A DNA stretch of 64,000 bases from positions 3,658,001-3,722,000 of the forward strand of contig CM060188.1 of NCBI GenBank assembly GCA_030549335.1, given 5' to 3'. Below the pieces are notes generated by a model, which made no database searches, was not told the origin of the DNA, and saw nothing but the letters and a program-made list of their open reading frames with translations. Of this stretch, positions 34,167-46,279 are shown in pieces. Source of the DNA: Pontederia crassipes. Its lineage: Eukaryota > Streptophyta > Magnoliopsida > Commelinales > Pontederiaceae. The translations under genes and the position numbers were made by a program. Position 1 is the stretch's first letter; the number at the start of each line of letters is the position of its first letter.

Positions 34167-35410
34167 TTCTAATTATTTTATAAATTTTGATTTTATGGGT
34201 GAAAATATGTGTTTGTGATTTAAGTTTAGGGAGTTCAAAAGAAATTATATATATTTAAACATAATTATTTTGATTAGGATTATACTGGTAAAAATTGTAT
34301 ATTAACTCATAATTTTTTGTGTTATTATAATTAATTAATATGAATTGTTAGATAGATTACTTATGTATACTAAATAAAGTAATGTATTGGCAATTTAATA
34401 AGTGATAATCTTTCTAAGAGGTAATCAACATTGCTAGGTAATTTTGAATGGAAAGCAGTGACCACAACCGTAATATCATGCAAGGACTGTCACCGAGGTG
34501 GAATAATTGTTAGATAAATCCATTAACATATTCGATGTAGACACATGGATACATCTTGATTTTGGAAAAGAACCATGCAAAATATATTTCTTGAAGTAAC
34601 CCAAAAAAGTAAAGAAAGGTGAAAGATAAAGAGATCCAGACCAAAGGTTGAAGAGACTCTGATAGTCAACAACTGATACAAACATGTCATCAAGATCTAT
34701 TACTAATGGTCATATTCCAGTACATGGTTTCATTTTTCGTTGCAAGTTCTCATACCTGCCTTTCAGTTGGCCCAATCTTTGCCAAAGTTTCTGTCCTGTT
34801 GGGGTTATTAATATTCCTGCAACCTGGAAAGAAAGGCAAATACAATCATATCAGGTGTCTTATGGAGGCTAATATATTGTGAATTTTCAGCTACATCAAA
34901 TATTTTGCTGTATTGCAACTATGTGTTCATGCTCATTTGCATTCTTCAGTGATTCATGGTGCAGCAATAGGTTTCGATGCTAGAAAGTTCCTCTAAGTTC
35001 TAACTTTCTCTTTTCAAAACAAAACTACTAAACCAAATTTATTAGAATAGTGATCAGAATTGTCCAAGTACACAAGATTCGGGATCTCGTGAGGTGCTAA
35101 GTGCTCCCAAAATTTGGCCAAAAGATTCTCTCTCAAGTTTTGCAATATGGTATGCAACATGATATGCCTCTCAAGAAACATGTTTAAAATGGCAGACTCA
35201 AAATATGTCAAAAGAGTTTGCAATCAACAATTTTATGTTTGAGCCTCCGGGGACAATCCAATTGCCTTTGAAAAATGTTGATGATCAAGATTGAGTCACA
35301 TTCTACTATGGCAAATTCCTCTAACTGCTAAGGTTATTTAGATTCAACTCTGGGTTCCTATATAGCAGAAAATCTGAAGCCAAGATCTGGTATGTCACAC
35401 TTTAGAAGTT
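34167..35410. other. Intergenic DNA
   Basis: No gene or repeat recognised beyond the possible right half of the old MITE that ends near 34440. Confidence 0.35.
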
Positions 35411-35995
35411 CTTAGTCATATGCAATGGTTAAAGCACTTAATACCACTGTTCTTATTGCTGATGCACAAGCATGTAGTTTTACAGGAGAGATTGTCATAT
35501 AATGGGATAGGATATGAGCTCCACGGATTGAACATGGGGTCTCCAGAATAAAGTAACAGTAAAACTACTAGTGTATGAGACATGATCTGAATTGCCAATG
35601 GATCGTCCAGCAGGATCTGTCTTGGAGGTTATAAAAAATTTATAAAATGGTGAAAGCACTTAGTAGATGATTTTTCTTTTTAATCATCCTCGCTTTTCTC
35701 AGGAAAAAAATGAAAGCACTTAATGTTGTTGCTGTTATTGCTGATGCACAAGCATGCAGTTTTACAGGAGTGGTTGTAGTAGAATATCTCAGAATTGAAT
35801 GGGATATAAGATTCCGTAGTCTCCAGAATAAAGTAACAGTAAAACTACAGAGTATGATACAAGGTTTTCTGAGTTGCCAATGGATTAATCAGGATCTGTT
35901 TTAGAAGTTGATGCACAAGCATGCAGTTTTACAGGAGAGAATGTAGTAGACGGGACGGGATATGGAATCTCCTGAATAAAGTAGTGCATGAGGCA

Positions 35996-36389
35996 TGCCT
36001 TGGATTAGTCCCACATGCATAAGTCACGGGAGCGATGCTGGGTATATATGGGATCATGTCCTTCACCAGGTGTGACGCGTTTTGAGAAAACCGTGCGGGC
36101 CGAGGCCCAAAGCGAACAATATCACACGCTGGTGGGGAATGTTACATATGGTATCAGAGCCACTCCGCGTGGACCTCCGTGCATGGTGGGATGCGATCAC
36201 TCAACGAGAGCGTTGAGTCCCCTAAGGGGGGAAGGGTGTGCCTTGAATTAGTCCCACATGCATAAGTCACGGGAGCGATGCTGGGTATATATGGGAACAT
36301 GTCCTTCACCAGGTGTGACGCGTTTTGAGAAAACCGTGCGGGCCGAGGCCCAAAGCGGACAATATCACACACTGGTGGGGAATGTTACA
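35996..36389 (+). mobile_element. TRIM retrotransposon (terminal-repeat in miniature), 394 bp
   Basis: Two 151-bp direct repeats (35996-36146 and 36239-36389), each starting TGCCTTG and ending AATGTTACA, differ at only four positions. Directly after the first is a TGGTATCAGAGCC primer-binding site for initiator-Met tRNA (36149-36161). Directly before the second is a purine tract (AAGGGGGGAAGGG). The 92-bp interior contains a small hairpin (ACTCAACG/CGTTGAGT) and no gene. This is the complete layout of a TRIM element, which must move with borrowed proteins. The flanking 5-mers do not match, so the insertion footprint is unclear. Confidence 0.88.
36149..36161 (+). promoter_or_regulatory. TRIM primer-binding site
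   Basis: TGGTATCAGAGCC is the standard complement to plant initiator methionine tRNA, placed two bases after the 5' LTR. Confidence 0.85.
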
Positions 36390-36650
36390 AAAACTTTAGA
36401 GTATGATACAAGGTTATTTGAGTTGCCAATGGATCATTCAGCAGGACTGTTTTTGGAAGTTACTAAACATGTGCAATAGTTGAAGCACTTAATATTGTTG
36501 CAGTTATAGTTGATGCACAAGCAAGCAGTTTACACTAGAGATTGCAGTAGAATGTCTCAGAATGACAGGATGTGAGTTTTGCATAATGAACCTTGGGTCT
36601 CTGGGATAAAGCAACAGTAAAACAACAGAATATGATTCAAGTTTATCTGA

Positions 36651-37743
36651 CATGTTCGTTGGGTTCACCAAGATCATAATAACCATAAATTGGAAATGTG
36701 AAGAAACTAAATAGAGAATGGAGAATGGCAATCAACATATGTGCTTTGGCTTAACACAAAATGAAGCTCCCAGATGCCAATAATTTTATACAAATGATTT
36801 TCCATGATTTATGGTATATCTTTACTCATTTGAACTTATGCCAGGAGCTTCCATGATATTTTCTTTTCCATTTACTTCATATCTATGCTACTTTGATGCC
36901 CATGCATGCATGTACTTTTCACCAGTTATAGATGTTCCCATCAAATTGCATTCAGGAAATGTTAGCTTGAAATAAAATCTTAGAGAAATCATGATCTGAG
37001 TGATAAACAATAAGACAACTAGAGTATTTTCCTTATGAAAGGTTTCAAGGTTATGGGTACTTAATTTTGACATGGAATTATCTTGCTAACCAGATGGCAA
37101 CTATGAAGTACAAAGTGATTCAGGTATGCGATGAAATCATTTCAAGCACTTCATTGTCCAACCTGTAAAGCAAATTTGACTATGGTTATGGAATTATCTT
37201 ACTTAGATGTCCATTTGGCCATTCATTCATTTTAATGTTTTCATTCCTATGATGGTACTGGCCCTAGGTGTTTATACCTTCTAGCACCTTATATTTGAAA
37301 TACTACATGCTAGCCCTTGACTACGTATATTTCTCCTAATCTTTCAACTGCAATTGGCTCCCTGAGACAATAGCTTTTGTTCAGCAGCATTGAAGAAAGG
37401 CTTGGCACTTAAAAACAGCTAAGGGTCTAAAATTCAATAAAGTTCGTAATCCCAAGACCTAATAGAGTTGTGAGAGAATTCCTTTGATTCTAGATGCAAC
37501 AAGCATCAATTGAGCTGAGTGTATGTTTTAGCAAACGACAATTTGGTTTATTGTTGATGCTTATGAACATATTAGATGTCCATGCATGGTGTTACATCCA
37601 ACAGCTGTCCAATTCTGAGGGTGAATTTAAAATATTTACTCCTATATTAAAAGAAAATAAATAAATATATAAACTGTACTTTGAGTTTTATGTAGTTGGT
37701 TTTGTTTTTCCTATCGTCTTTTGGGTGTTAGATTTATACTTGT
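36651..37743. other. Intergenic DNA
   Basis: Nothing recognisable; no gene-like reading frame. Confidence 0.35.
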
Positions 37744-37762
37744 TAATTTTATTTCTTACAAG

Positions 37763-37814
37763 AGAAATGGCGTCGTATGATCCATGTAGCCGACCCCACC
37801 TAGTGGGATAAAGC

Positions 37815-37839
<25 letters not shown>
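37763..37839 (+). mobile_element. 5'-truncated RTE LINE end, 77 bp
   Basis: Only the last part of the LINE (ATGGCGTCGTATGATCCATG onward) and a long (TTG)n tail. Perfect 19-bp target duplication (37744-37762 and 37840-37858). Confidence 0.9.
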
Positions 37840-37847
<8 letters not shown>

Positions 37848-38283
37848 TTTCTTACAAGCTTGCCATCCCATAGGATGTAGTTTTGCTCTCATCAGGCTGT
37901 ATGTTGATCAGTTATTGGCATAACATTTTAGGAAAAGATTTTAAGAATGCATATTAGGTTTCTATTATGAACATTTTGGGGAGCCAACTGGATGAAAATT
38001 TGGTGATGTATATTTTAGAAGAAATTTCCTTAGATATTGTCTGAAAATTTGCACAATGGAAGTCTGTTCAAAATCACGACCTAGCGGATAATGTAAGATT
38101 CTAATCTCAGATTGCAAAACTTGCATAATATGTTCAAGTTCTTATAATGTTCACGATGAAAATGATGTAGAAACGAAGCAATTTATTTTGTGGGGGAGGG
38201 GATTTTGTTTTCATTTTAGATATTTAAGTTTTTTAAGTTATTATTATATCTTTTGCAAGTTGTGATTCCTCTACTTTGTTCTT

Positions 38284-38733
38284 AATAACAACAACAACAA
38301 CAACAAAGCCTTATCCCACTAGGTGGGGTCGGCTACATGGATCATACGACGCCATTCCGCTTTATTAGTAACCAAACCTTTCAGTATATTATTCACCAAT
38401 AGATCTTGCTCTATTAGTTCGTCAAGTGTCCGCCTTGGCCTCCCTCTCCCTCTTTTAATCGGACTCCAGATTATTTGATCTACTCTTCTTACTGGCGCAT
38501 CTAATGGTCTTCTCTGAACATGACCAAACCATCTCAAACGATTCTCTATCATTTTCTCACTAATAGGAGCCACTCCGATTCGTTCACGTATATGGTCATT
38601 CCTAATCTTATCTAATATTGTATGACCACACATCCATCTCAACATCTTCATTTCGGCTACCCCCACTTTACGTTCATGTTGTCCCTTCATAGCCCAACAT
38701 TCACTACCATATAACACTGCTGGTCTTATAGCA
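38284..38733 (-). mobile_element. 5'-truncated RTE LINE, 450 bp
   Basis: Minus-strand copy of the LINE 3' end. It keeps an open 132-residue C-terminal frame (38717-38319) with [20 protein letters not shown] and [17 protein letters not shown], very close to the copy at 23.6 kb. It starts with the (CAA)n complement of the TTG tail. The open frame suggests a fairly recent insertion. No target duplication was recognised. Confidence 0.88.
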
Positions 38734-39984
38734 AACTAAAAATTCATGTGAGGCACAATGTTAAATATATTGTGCAAAACTGTTGTGGATATTGTGCATC
38801 CTTACTACCTGTATAGATATAGACAAGTACTGTTCCAGAGTCCATCCTCTGAAGCCAAGCAGGATGACCAAGCAAATAAATCTTATTTGCAGGATTAGAA
38901 AAAAGGAAGAAAAAGAAGAGACCATATTCTTTAATTCGCTTTCCTCAACTCAAGGAAAAGCCCCTAATTTTTGAATGGGTCTCCCCCCATTGGAGTCTTA
39001 ATTTTTTTGTCTTAGTAAAAAATAATTAAATATTTCTGTGAAGCTTCCTGGAGATGTACAAAATTGTACTTGACAGCTCCAGCAGTTTGAGCTTGTTTAT
39101 ATGCAAGTTGTCAACAGAATCCTAACAGCCACTAGCAGCGGACGATGGCATAAGAAAAGGTTTAGTTGAGTTCTCCACGATTTTTTCATGCTCATGAGAA
39201 GGGTGGAGATGATCTCCTCATGATTAAGAATAGGAGTTAATTAGGGTGCCTCCATAGCCTAACTTTTTCTCTGTGTAAAATTCATACGAAATCTTACTTT
39301 GCCCTACAAAGCTCAGTTCTTTTTTTTTTTTCTGTGTGTGTTTTGTTTTCATATCCTAATGTCGAGTCGTATTTATTATCAAGATCTATCTTATTTTGAT
39401 TTTAATTTATTTTCCAAGTAAGATCGAGAACTCACGTGCTTAAAATTATTAAAACTTGAATAATCTGATATTTGACAAGAGCATATGGACTCTGACCAAG
39501 TTTGAAAATTTAATAATCGAATTCGACGCTCATACGACTCAAACTCATTATTGACGCTTTATTGATTTTAGCGTATTTTAATTATGGATTATATATATGA
39601 AAAATGTTTTATCTTTTAATACTGAACTCAACAAGCAGATTAGTGTTTTGCCCATGTGTGTTTACCGAGTGAGATGAAAACATAATAATTAATGGATTAA
39701 ATAACACTAATAATGAGATTACCATGCCATGGACTATTATTGAATGAAGATCAGAGGATCACGCAAACTGCAAGAGTGAGATTAGGGATGTTAGTTAGAT
39801 GATTCTTAGGGACTTGTCCTCCTTGTCATGGTTTTACTTTTATCCTTCTTAGTTCAAGAGAACACTAAGCAAAATATTAATGTTACAAGGCATGTTATAT
39901 TTATTGCAGAAATTAAAATGATATATTTCGTTAACGAGATCGTCAAAGAAATAACCTAATTTTATCCCACTTGTGTAGTTTTCC

Positions 39985-40032
<48 letters not shown>

Positions 40033-40558
40033 ATTCTAAGGGACTTTGCTTTCAAAGTAGTTAGTCAGGATGCATTTGAAGGTGGTGCACTGGTGCATAT
40101 GTTAGGATGGAACACCACCACCACTTCCGGAGCTCATGAGCGTTGTTTAATGCCTTCTTCGTTTTTCTCTTGATTAAAAAATATATTTATTCTTTCTTCT
40201 CTTTGGCATGTACTGTCATATAAAATTTAGTGCGATAATATTCTTTATGTAGTCACTTTAGCAACTTAGCAAGTCAGTTCTAGCTCTTGTTGGCATGTTA
40301 ACTATCAGTCGATCAAGTTGCATTCACCCATGTGCATGTAGTTCGGATTTGGTTAAGAATTTGTTTAGTTAGACTTTAAATGAAAATTCGGAATGTGATT
40401 GTACATAGAAATTTCCAGGAATGATATCAATATCTTCTCTCTCTCTCTTTTTTTTTTTTTTGCCTTCTCTTACATCAAACTACAAACAAAGATTGGGACA
40501 ACTTTTGTGTCAAATCAATTGACAAAATCTTAATTACTTTCGATATTTTTTATTCTAC
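38734..40558. other. Intergenic DNA
   Basis: No genes recognised. It contains a (TTA)n microsatellite at 39986-40032 and a CT/T tract near 40436. Confidence 0.4.
39986..40032. repeat. (TTA)n microsatellite
   Basis: About 15 TTA units. Confidence 0.9.
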
Positions 40559-40597
40559 AACAACAACAAAGTCTTATCCCACTAAGTGGGGTCGGTG
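40559..40597 (-). mobile_element. Minimal RTE LINE insertion, 39 bp
   Basis: Contains only AACAACAACAAAG plus the last LINE bases (TCTTATCCCACTAAGTGGGG, then TCGG). It is flanked by a perfect 13-bp duplication, TTTTTTATTCTAC (40546-40558 and 40598-40610). It is an extreme 5' truncation. Confidence 0.88.
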
Positions 40598-40610
40598 TTT
40601 TTTATTCTAC

Positions 40611-41323
40611 TTCAAAAATTTTCAGTGTTTAAACGACTTCATGAAATTAAAGCATGCATGTTGTATGCATTTTTTCCTAGCATGTTATAATCGTTGATTC
40701 TATTATCAATGTTAGCTTTGATAGCACACATGTCAAAAATGAAAAAAAAAACATTGATCTGCCTTTTAATTAAGCCGTCAGAGCTGTTGATGTGTATTTT
40801 AAATAGAAGTTCATACTTTTTTTTTCTGTTGCACAGTGTCTTTATGAAAAGTGCACTCATCGACGTACCGACTAAGGGTTGAAAGAGTGATATCTCTATC
40901 GCAACACGTTTGATTTTGATGGGTGAAACTGTCAGCACAAATTTTTTACATTTATAAAAAATCCCCCACGCTTGGGTATAGAAGTTCATGCTTGATACTG
41001 TGTTTTTAGCCAAAACAGTGAAAATATTGTCAACTTTATGTACAATCTAAACACTCCTTTTACTACACAAGAAAAGAGAGGCAGCAAGCTCGCGGGAAAC
41101 AAAAATAACTTACAGCTGAAATCCTTGCCATTACTTTTACATGGCAACTGAGTAAAAGTATTTGATCTTTCTTTCTTTTTTTTTCTTGGAATCAAGAGAC
41201 CTTCCATCTCTTTGCATGTAGAAGTGAAAGAGAGAAGAGTGTAATATGCAAGGAAGCGATGAAGGAACCGATCAAAGAACGAACGAAGTCACGAAAATGA
41301 TCTGTTTTTGCTTGGCGATCAAT
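40611..41323. other. 3' flank of the ERF gene
   Basis: AT-rich. An open minus-strand frame of about 124 codons near 40.64-41.01 kb has no recognisable features and AT-rich composition, so I do not call it a gene. Confidence 0.35.
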
Positions 41324-42025
41324 TTAAGGTCTTGCGAGTTCTGATGTCCTCAGCAGTTCGTCCAAGTACTCTGCTCCGAGGTCCTCGAGCTCCACGACAC
41401 TCTCAACTCTCCTCATTTCGGTGGTCTTCGCCTTCTTGTTGTGTGAATTCCTTCTCATGGAGTTCTTCCTCTTCAGGGCGATCACGGGGGACAGTCCCTT
41501 CTCCTCCTCATATCTCATCCCCCTCAGCGACTCCATGACTTGCTCCACCGGAAAATTGAGCACGGCCGCGGACCCCCTCGTCGAGAGCGCTGCCTGGTCG
41601 TAGGCCAGCGCGGCGGCTTCGGGGCTGTCGAACGTTCCCAGCCACACCCGCACGCCGTGCCGCGTCGAGTCTCTGATCTCCGCCGCGAACTTCCCCCACG
41701 GCCGTCGCCGGACCCCGCGATACGACTTGATCGCCGCCGCGGCCTGCGCGGCGGCAGGGTTCTTGGAGCTCACCTCTTCCTCCTTCGGCCGCACCATGCT
41801 GCAGCCCGAGGTTTCGGAAGAGGAGGACGCCGCCTTGGCGGAGGCCTCCGCCAGCATGCCGAGCAGGACCATTTCCTCGGAGTCGTTCTCGTTGAACGGA
41901 AGGAGCAGGGGGAATTCCTGCGGGTGAGGGAACACGGCGCAGTCCCAGCCGAAGGATTCCGATGAGCCCGCCGGGGATATCGGCAACAGTTCGTGGTTCT
42001 GGGGGTTGAAGAAGGAGTAATCCAT
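41324..42025 (-). CDS. AP2/ERF transcription factor, group IX (ERF1-like) with EDLL motif
   Basis: A 233-residue nuclear transcription factor. A single AP2/ERF DNA-binding domain spans about residues 102-160 ([18 protein letters not shown] through AAVLNFP). The Ala and Asp at the ERF-type recognition positions point to GCC-box binding rather than DREB specificity. A basic stretch, [16 protein letters not shown] (185-200), is a likely nuclear localisation signal. The acidic C-terminus [19 protein letters not shown] (about 208-226) is an EDLL-type activation motif. The N-terminal [10 protein letters not shown] is typical of ERF1/ERF92-like proteins, which act in ethylene/jasmonate and pathogen responses. 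I chose ATG 42025 because the frame upstream has no other ATG. Intronless and GC-rich. A TATA box lies 86 bp upstream of the start codon. Activator function is inferred from the motif. Confidence 0.93.
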   Translation of the reverse strand: MDYSFFNPQNHELLPISPAGSSESFGWDCAVFPHPQEFPLLLPFNENDSEEMVLLGMLAEASAKAASSSSETSGCSMVRPKEEEVSSKNPAAAQAAAAIKSYRGVRRRPWGKFAAEIRDSTRHGVRVWLGTFDSPEAAALAYDQAALSTRGSAAVLNFPVEQVMESLRGMRYEEEKGLSPVIALKRKNSMRRNSHNKKAKTTEMRRVESVVELEDLGAEYLDELLRTSELARP

Positions 42026-42110
42026 TGGAGCTGCCAAGGTCTGCTTCTGCTCTCCCGCAGTCCTCACCGTTAACTAAGAACTTGTTCTGAGAACAGAGTT
42101 ACGTGCCCCT

Positions 42111-42117
42111 TTTTATA
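42111..42117 (-). promoter_or_regulatory. TATA box of the ERF gene
   Basis: The minus strand reads AAGTATAAAAAGGGG, placing transcription start about 55 bases before the ATG. Confidence 0.65.
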
Positions 42118-42781
42118 CTTGAAAAAAGAGAGGGAGATTTGGAGGTGGACAAGGATGGATGGTATTGAGATGAAAGAGAAGGGAAAGGTTTTAAAGTTAA
42201 AATATTTGTATCGTAGTCCGCGAGAATTTAGTTAAAAATTTGAAAAAAACACGTGAGTCAATTGGGCACGGCGGCTGGTCATATGAGCTCTGTGACATCG
42301 ACTTGGTGTGCCTGCAGTGGTGCCTCCTGTGGTGTGGTGAAAGAGCCAATCGGCACTGCTGCCGTTTGTGGAGGGCCCTTGTTCGTGGGGTCACTCACAA
42401 GAGCTCGAATTCCAGAATTTTGAATACAATATGCAGTTCAGAGTGCAAAGTGGAGTGAGACGATCATTTCAGACCAAAAAGGGAAGAAAATATACAGATC
42501 TTGCTGCTGCATATTCTGAGCATATGTAAGATTAAAGAAGCTTTAAGAGAGCTTCTTAAATCGTTATGTCGACTGTTGTGATCAAATCCTATAACCCGTG
42601 CTGCTGAAATGATTAGTCTACATGACTAGATTGAGTAGCTTCTGGCAGATGCGATACGAGTGTTTCTTGAACTATTAGAGAGTGTTGTTTGGATGGATCA
42701 GGCAACGGAACTTGATCAGCTCGTAACGTGCGGAGCACAAACTCTGTGAATTGACTTGGAGGTAACTCTAGATGCTGTGTG
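42118..42781. other. ERF upstream DNA
   Basis: No gene seen. Mixed-composition sequence. Confidence 0.35.
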
Positions 42782-43054
42782 TTAAGCTTTCTGGAGCAGC
42801 ACGTCACCAGCATGGTTGTTCAGTTGTTCTACGTGGGGCTTGAGCATGCACAGCAGGGCAGCATCTACCTGGAAGCTACCTAGGGATTCCATCTCACTCA
42901 GCATGACTCTGTCCAGAAATCTGTGAAACCAACTCGCAGACTGTGACACTTTTTTCCTCATTAATCCGGAGGAAACTTTGCATTTTGGCCTAGTACTGCT
43001 GCATTCAGATCCAAAACCCCAAATCCTCTGAGAGTTTTGTGGGGTAGAGAGCAC
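42782..43054 (-). other. Possible exon of an unrecognised gene
   Basis: A minus-strand frame of about 85-90 codons ends KPHVEQLNNHAGDVLLQKA. It has ordinary, non-repetitive protein composition (SASWFHRFLDRVMLSEMESLG), unlike the low-complexity frames around it. A possible splice acceptor (CTGAATGCAG) lies upstream. I do not recognise the family and see no convincing neighbouring exon. It may be the last exon of a decayed gene. Confidence 0.2.
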
Positions 43055-43920
43055 TGGTCGTTGAAGTATTTTTTATTGTTGCAGAAACCAGATGGCAAGA
43101 TTTCTGCACAAAGGTTAAAGAAACAGAATTATTTAACAATTGCGAGAAGTGACAGGTCAGTCTACATGCAGACCCCCTTGGGTGCATACATGATGGAAGA
43201 AAAGTGGAATCCGAAGTCTGAAAACTTTTTTTTTGCAGAAAGTCCTGAACAACCTTTGGCTCTGATATTAACTGACGGATCCATTTTCTTTTTTTTTACT
43301 GTTGTTCTTGCATTACTCCAATTTTACTTGCTCTTTTGCCTTATTTACCATTTTGTTTCCTCCGAGGTCATGATTCATCGGGCTATTACAGTGTGAATTA
43401 ATCGCTAATAAAAATTCATGCCTTTCTCTGAACAAGGTTGACTGGTCTTCTAGCCCCAAGCCACCAGAGTAAAGATCAAGGTGACAGGATGATTTATCTA
43501 CTTTGTAACGTTATGTTGAACTTCTAAGAAGCTTTGGACCATCGTATGGTCCTGAATCAATTGAGTTGGAATTTTCTGAAGGATGAGTTGGGGATCTTTT
43601 GCAGGAAATTATAGAATAATTGTCTGTGAAACAGTGAAAGTGTGATATGGGCAAGAAAACGTAGACCTGAAATTTATGTCATTTCCTCTTTGGGCACACG
43701 TGTAGTAGGCCCTGAGGGCAGAAAGATACATATATATTTAGCCCAATTGAGGCTACGACTTTGTCACTAGTGTGATCTAGCCGTCTCCTGTAATGAGTTG
43801 ACAGTGATGTCTGCAAAAGTTAGTGGCCTTGCTGCATCTCGGCGGCCCTGACCTAATTAGTATTTTATTCTAAGTGTTAATAACGAAGGGATTGATCTTT
43901 AACGTTCTCTGAACTTGAAA
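43055..43920. other. Intergenic DNA
   Basis: Nothing recognisable. Confidence 0.3.
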
Positions 43921-44092
43921 TAATAATAATAACAATAAAGCCTTATCTTATTAGGTGTGGTCGACTACATGGATCATATGACGTCATATTTGTTGATCCA
44001 TGTTTATAAGATTCGACAAAATTTTACGTTGACTGTCGGAGTCTAATACAATCCTCCTCCTTTATCCGGGCTTGGACCGATTATAATGTCTG
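43921..44092 (-). mobile_element. Degraded Au-SINE-like element
   Basis: Same layout as the SINE at 33967 (AATAAAGCCTTAT, GATCATATGACGTCAT, then CAATCCTCCTCCTTTATCCG and GGGCTTGGACC), but with many C-to-T and G-to-A changes. No clean target duplication. Confidence 0.75.
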
Positions 44093-45335
44093 AAATTCGT
44101 AAGGTTTTTCATATCATGATTGACACACACCGAATAAAAGTTGTTCCATCATGGACTATTTCTGATGTAGTTTGGTAATTTCTCTCTGCAGTACATATTG
44201 AGATGAAATTAAAATATTCTCTGAAAGTAGATCATAATTGTTCTCTTCAATCTCTGCAGTAAATGAGCAACTGAGAGTTTCCACAGTCAAATCTGATTTC
44301 TGGCTCCCATGCAATTTAAAACCACCAGAGTGCAAAAATTAGTCGTCAAAACTCAAGCCATGATCTTATCATTTACCTGCCTTCTTACCCCTCACTGCAA
44401 ACTTTGATCTGTGCCACATTCGGAGAAGATGGCCATATATACATTTTTGGAGGAACACCACATTTTATAATGTTATTATGTTGCATGGAATTATCCCCTC
44501 TGAAAATCTAGTGGCCCCTCCCTGGTTTCAAGGAGAGAGAGAGAGACCTTCTTCAATTGTCTTGCTAATTAAGACGAGAGGTAGGTGGAAGATGTCAAGG
44601 GGGAAGCAGCTGAGGAAGCTTCCACTTATGGCATTTATCTTCTATGGAGGAGGATATGATTTGGTGCATTGATCAGGTCAAGAACACACCCTCCCAATTG
44701 AGGAATCCTATTAAATTTGATTGCTATGTTCCTTTCCTTTCCTTTCCTTTTTTTTTTTCTAATTTTTTCTTCTGGCATTTCGGTATGTTTATTCTGGAAG
44801 CAGGATGGAATTAGATCATGAGATTTAAATGCTTATTAGGTTGTAATCGCTGACAAAGCCCAACTCAAAATCTTTACAATTTTTTTAGGGTTGTTACCTT
44901 GAATCATACTATATTTTTACTTTTCCTATTTAAACTTTAATATTATCCACTTCATTTCAACTTTTCAAACGCCTCTACTTAATCTCAAATGATTGATATA
45001 CATATATTATTAATTGTAAATTTACCTTGTTGTCCTAATTAAATTTCATACATTTTATTTTAAAATAAAAATTAACACAATCAAATGAGACAATGATGAA
45101 GATGTGATTAGGATTCGGATACCATTTAATTGCTGTTACTTTTTTTTAAAATAGAGGTATACAAAAGTGAAAAAAAAACGAAAATGTATGATTAAAAGAA
45201 ATATATGTTAGGCATTTGGGATAAATTAAAAGTGTATAGAAACTGAGGGAGTGGTACGTAGATAATATTAATTTTTTTTTGTAAAGTCTTAAAAATTATA
45301 TTTTATGAATCTTTTAGTAGTCTTTGTCTCCGCTT
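44093..45335. other. AT-rich intergenic DNA
   Basis: No genes. A short (TTTCC)n run lies near 44730. Confidence 0.4.
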
Positions 45336-46012
45336 TAGATTAAAACTCAATACTAATGAATCATTAGTCTCTCAATGTCTCCAATTTCATTTTGTTGCAA
45401 ATCAATTCTTCAACTTATAATTTTATAACAAAAAAAGTCTTCTTAACTTGCAATAATAGATTTTTTTTTCAAGTAATTTGCTAATTAGATGCTGACATGG
45501 CAAACAAACTCAAATAATATATAAGTATTTATTTAAAATAAATTTAAAATTTTAGAAAAAGAGAGAGAGGCTCTCGTTTTTCTATTTTTAAATTTATTAT
45601 AAATAAATATTTATATATTACTTTTTATTAGTGCACATAAAAATGTGGGTACACCTATATTAATTTTTTTATTAAGATGCTAATTTGACTTGTTTTAAAA
45701 TAAAATAAAATATATTTATTAAATACTCCTTGAGATTCACATCCACATCCTTACGTCCCCCTCCTTATGTCTCTCTTTTTATTTTTTTTACATAAATAAC
45801 TATATATTATTTTAATAAATATATAATATTTAATTTGAGTTCAATTTATATAAATATCAGGTCAGCATCCTAGTCAGCAAATTAACTAAAAATCTATCAT
45901 TGCATGATAATGAATTTTTTTACAATTTTTTTAAGTTGAGGGATTAATTTATTTCAAAATGAAGTTTCGGGATCAATATGGAATCTAATCAAAGTTGAGG
46001 GATTAATGATGA
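45336..46012. mobile_element. Foldback element with long imperfect inverted arms
   Basis: The left arm (about 45336-45510) is the imperfect reverse complement of the right arm (about 45840-46012), sharing AATAGATTTTT, AATTTGCTAATTAGATGCTG and the Trp-less AT-rich flanks. A second, inner palindrome (about 45518-45622) is centred on GAGAGGCTCTC. No coding capacity. It is probably a MULE- or foldback-type MITE. Confidence 0.55.
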
Positions 46013-46279
46013 AAATCACTCTTAAAACTTCTAATGACAGCTTCACGTAGGTGCAATTTCACGGCAATTATATTCTTAGAATATTCAACATGATGATTCA
46101 ATATTTTAAATTTTATATTTAAATAGTCTTTATTTGATTTTAATGTTTTTATGTAATTTTAACTAGAACTATATGATATTTTCTATTAGCACTTGATATT
46201 ATGTACTTTGAATTTTAACTCATGTCATCCAAAATTTCAGTGGTAAAGTGACTTATTACCTCTTTGAGCCTCTGTATTC

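Larger units (their letters stand above)
35411..36650 (+). repeat. Local tandem repeat, three full units and one partial
   Basis: Diverged copies of a 200-280-bp unit start near 35430, 35712, 35909 (partial) and 36482. They share AAGCACTTAAT, TGATGCACAAGCATGCAG, TCCAGAATAAAGTAACAG and GAGTTGCCAATGGAT blocks. The third unit is interrupted by the TRIM at 35996-36389. No coding capacity and no known family recognised. Confidence 0.75.

Noticed and set aside
40639-41013. 124-codon minus-strand frame beside the ERF gene
   Set aside because: AT-rich, no motif, no promoter; likely chance.
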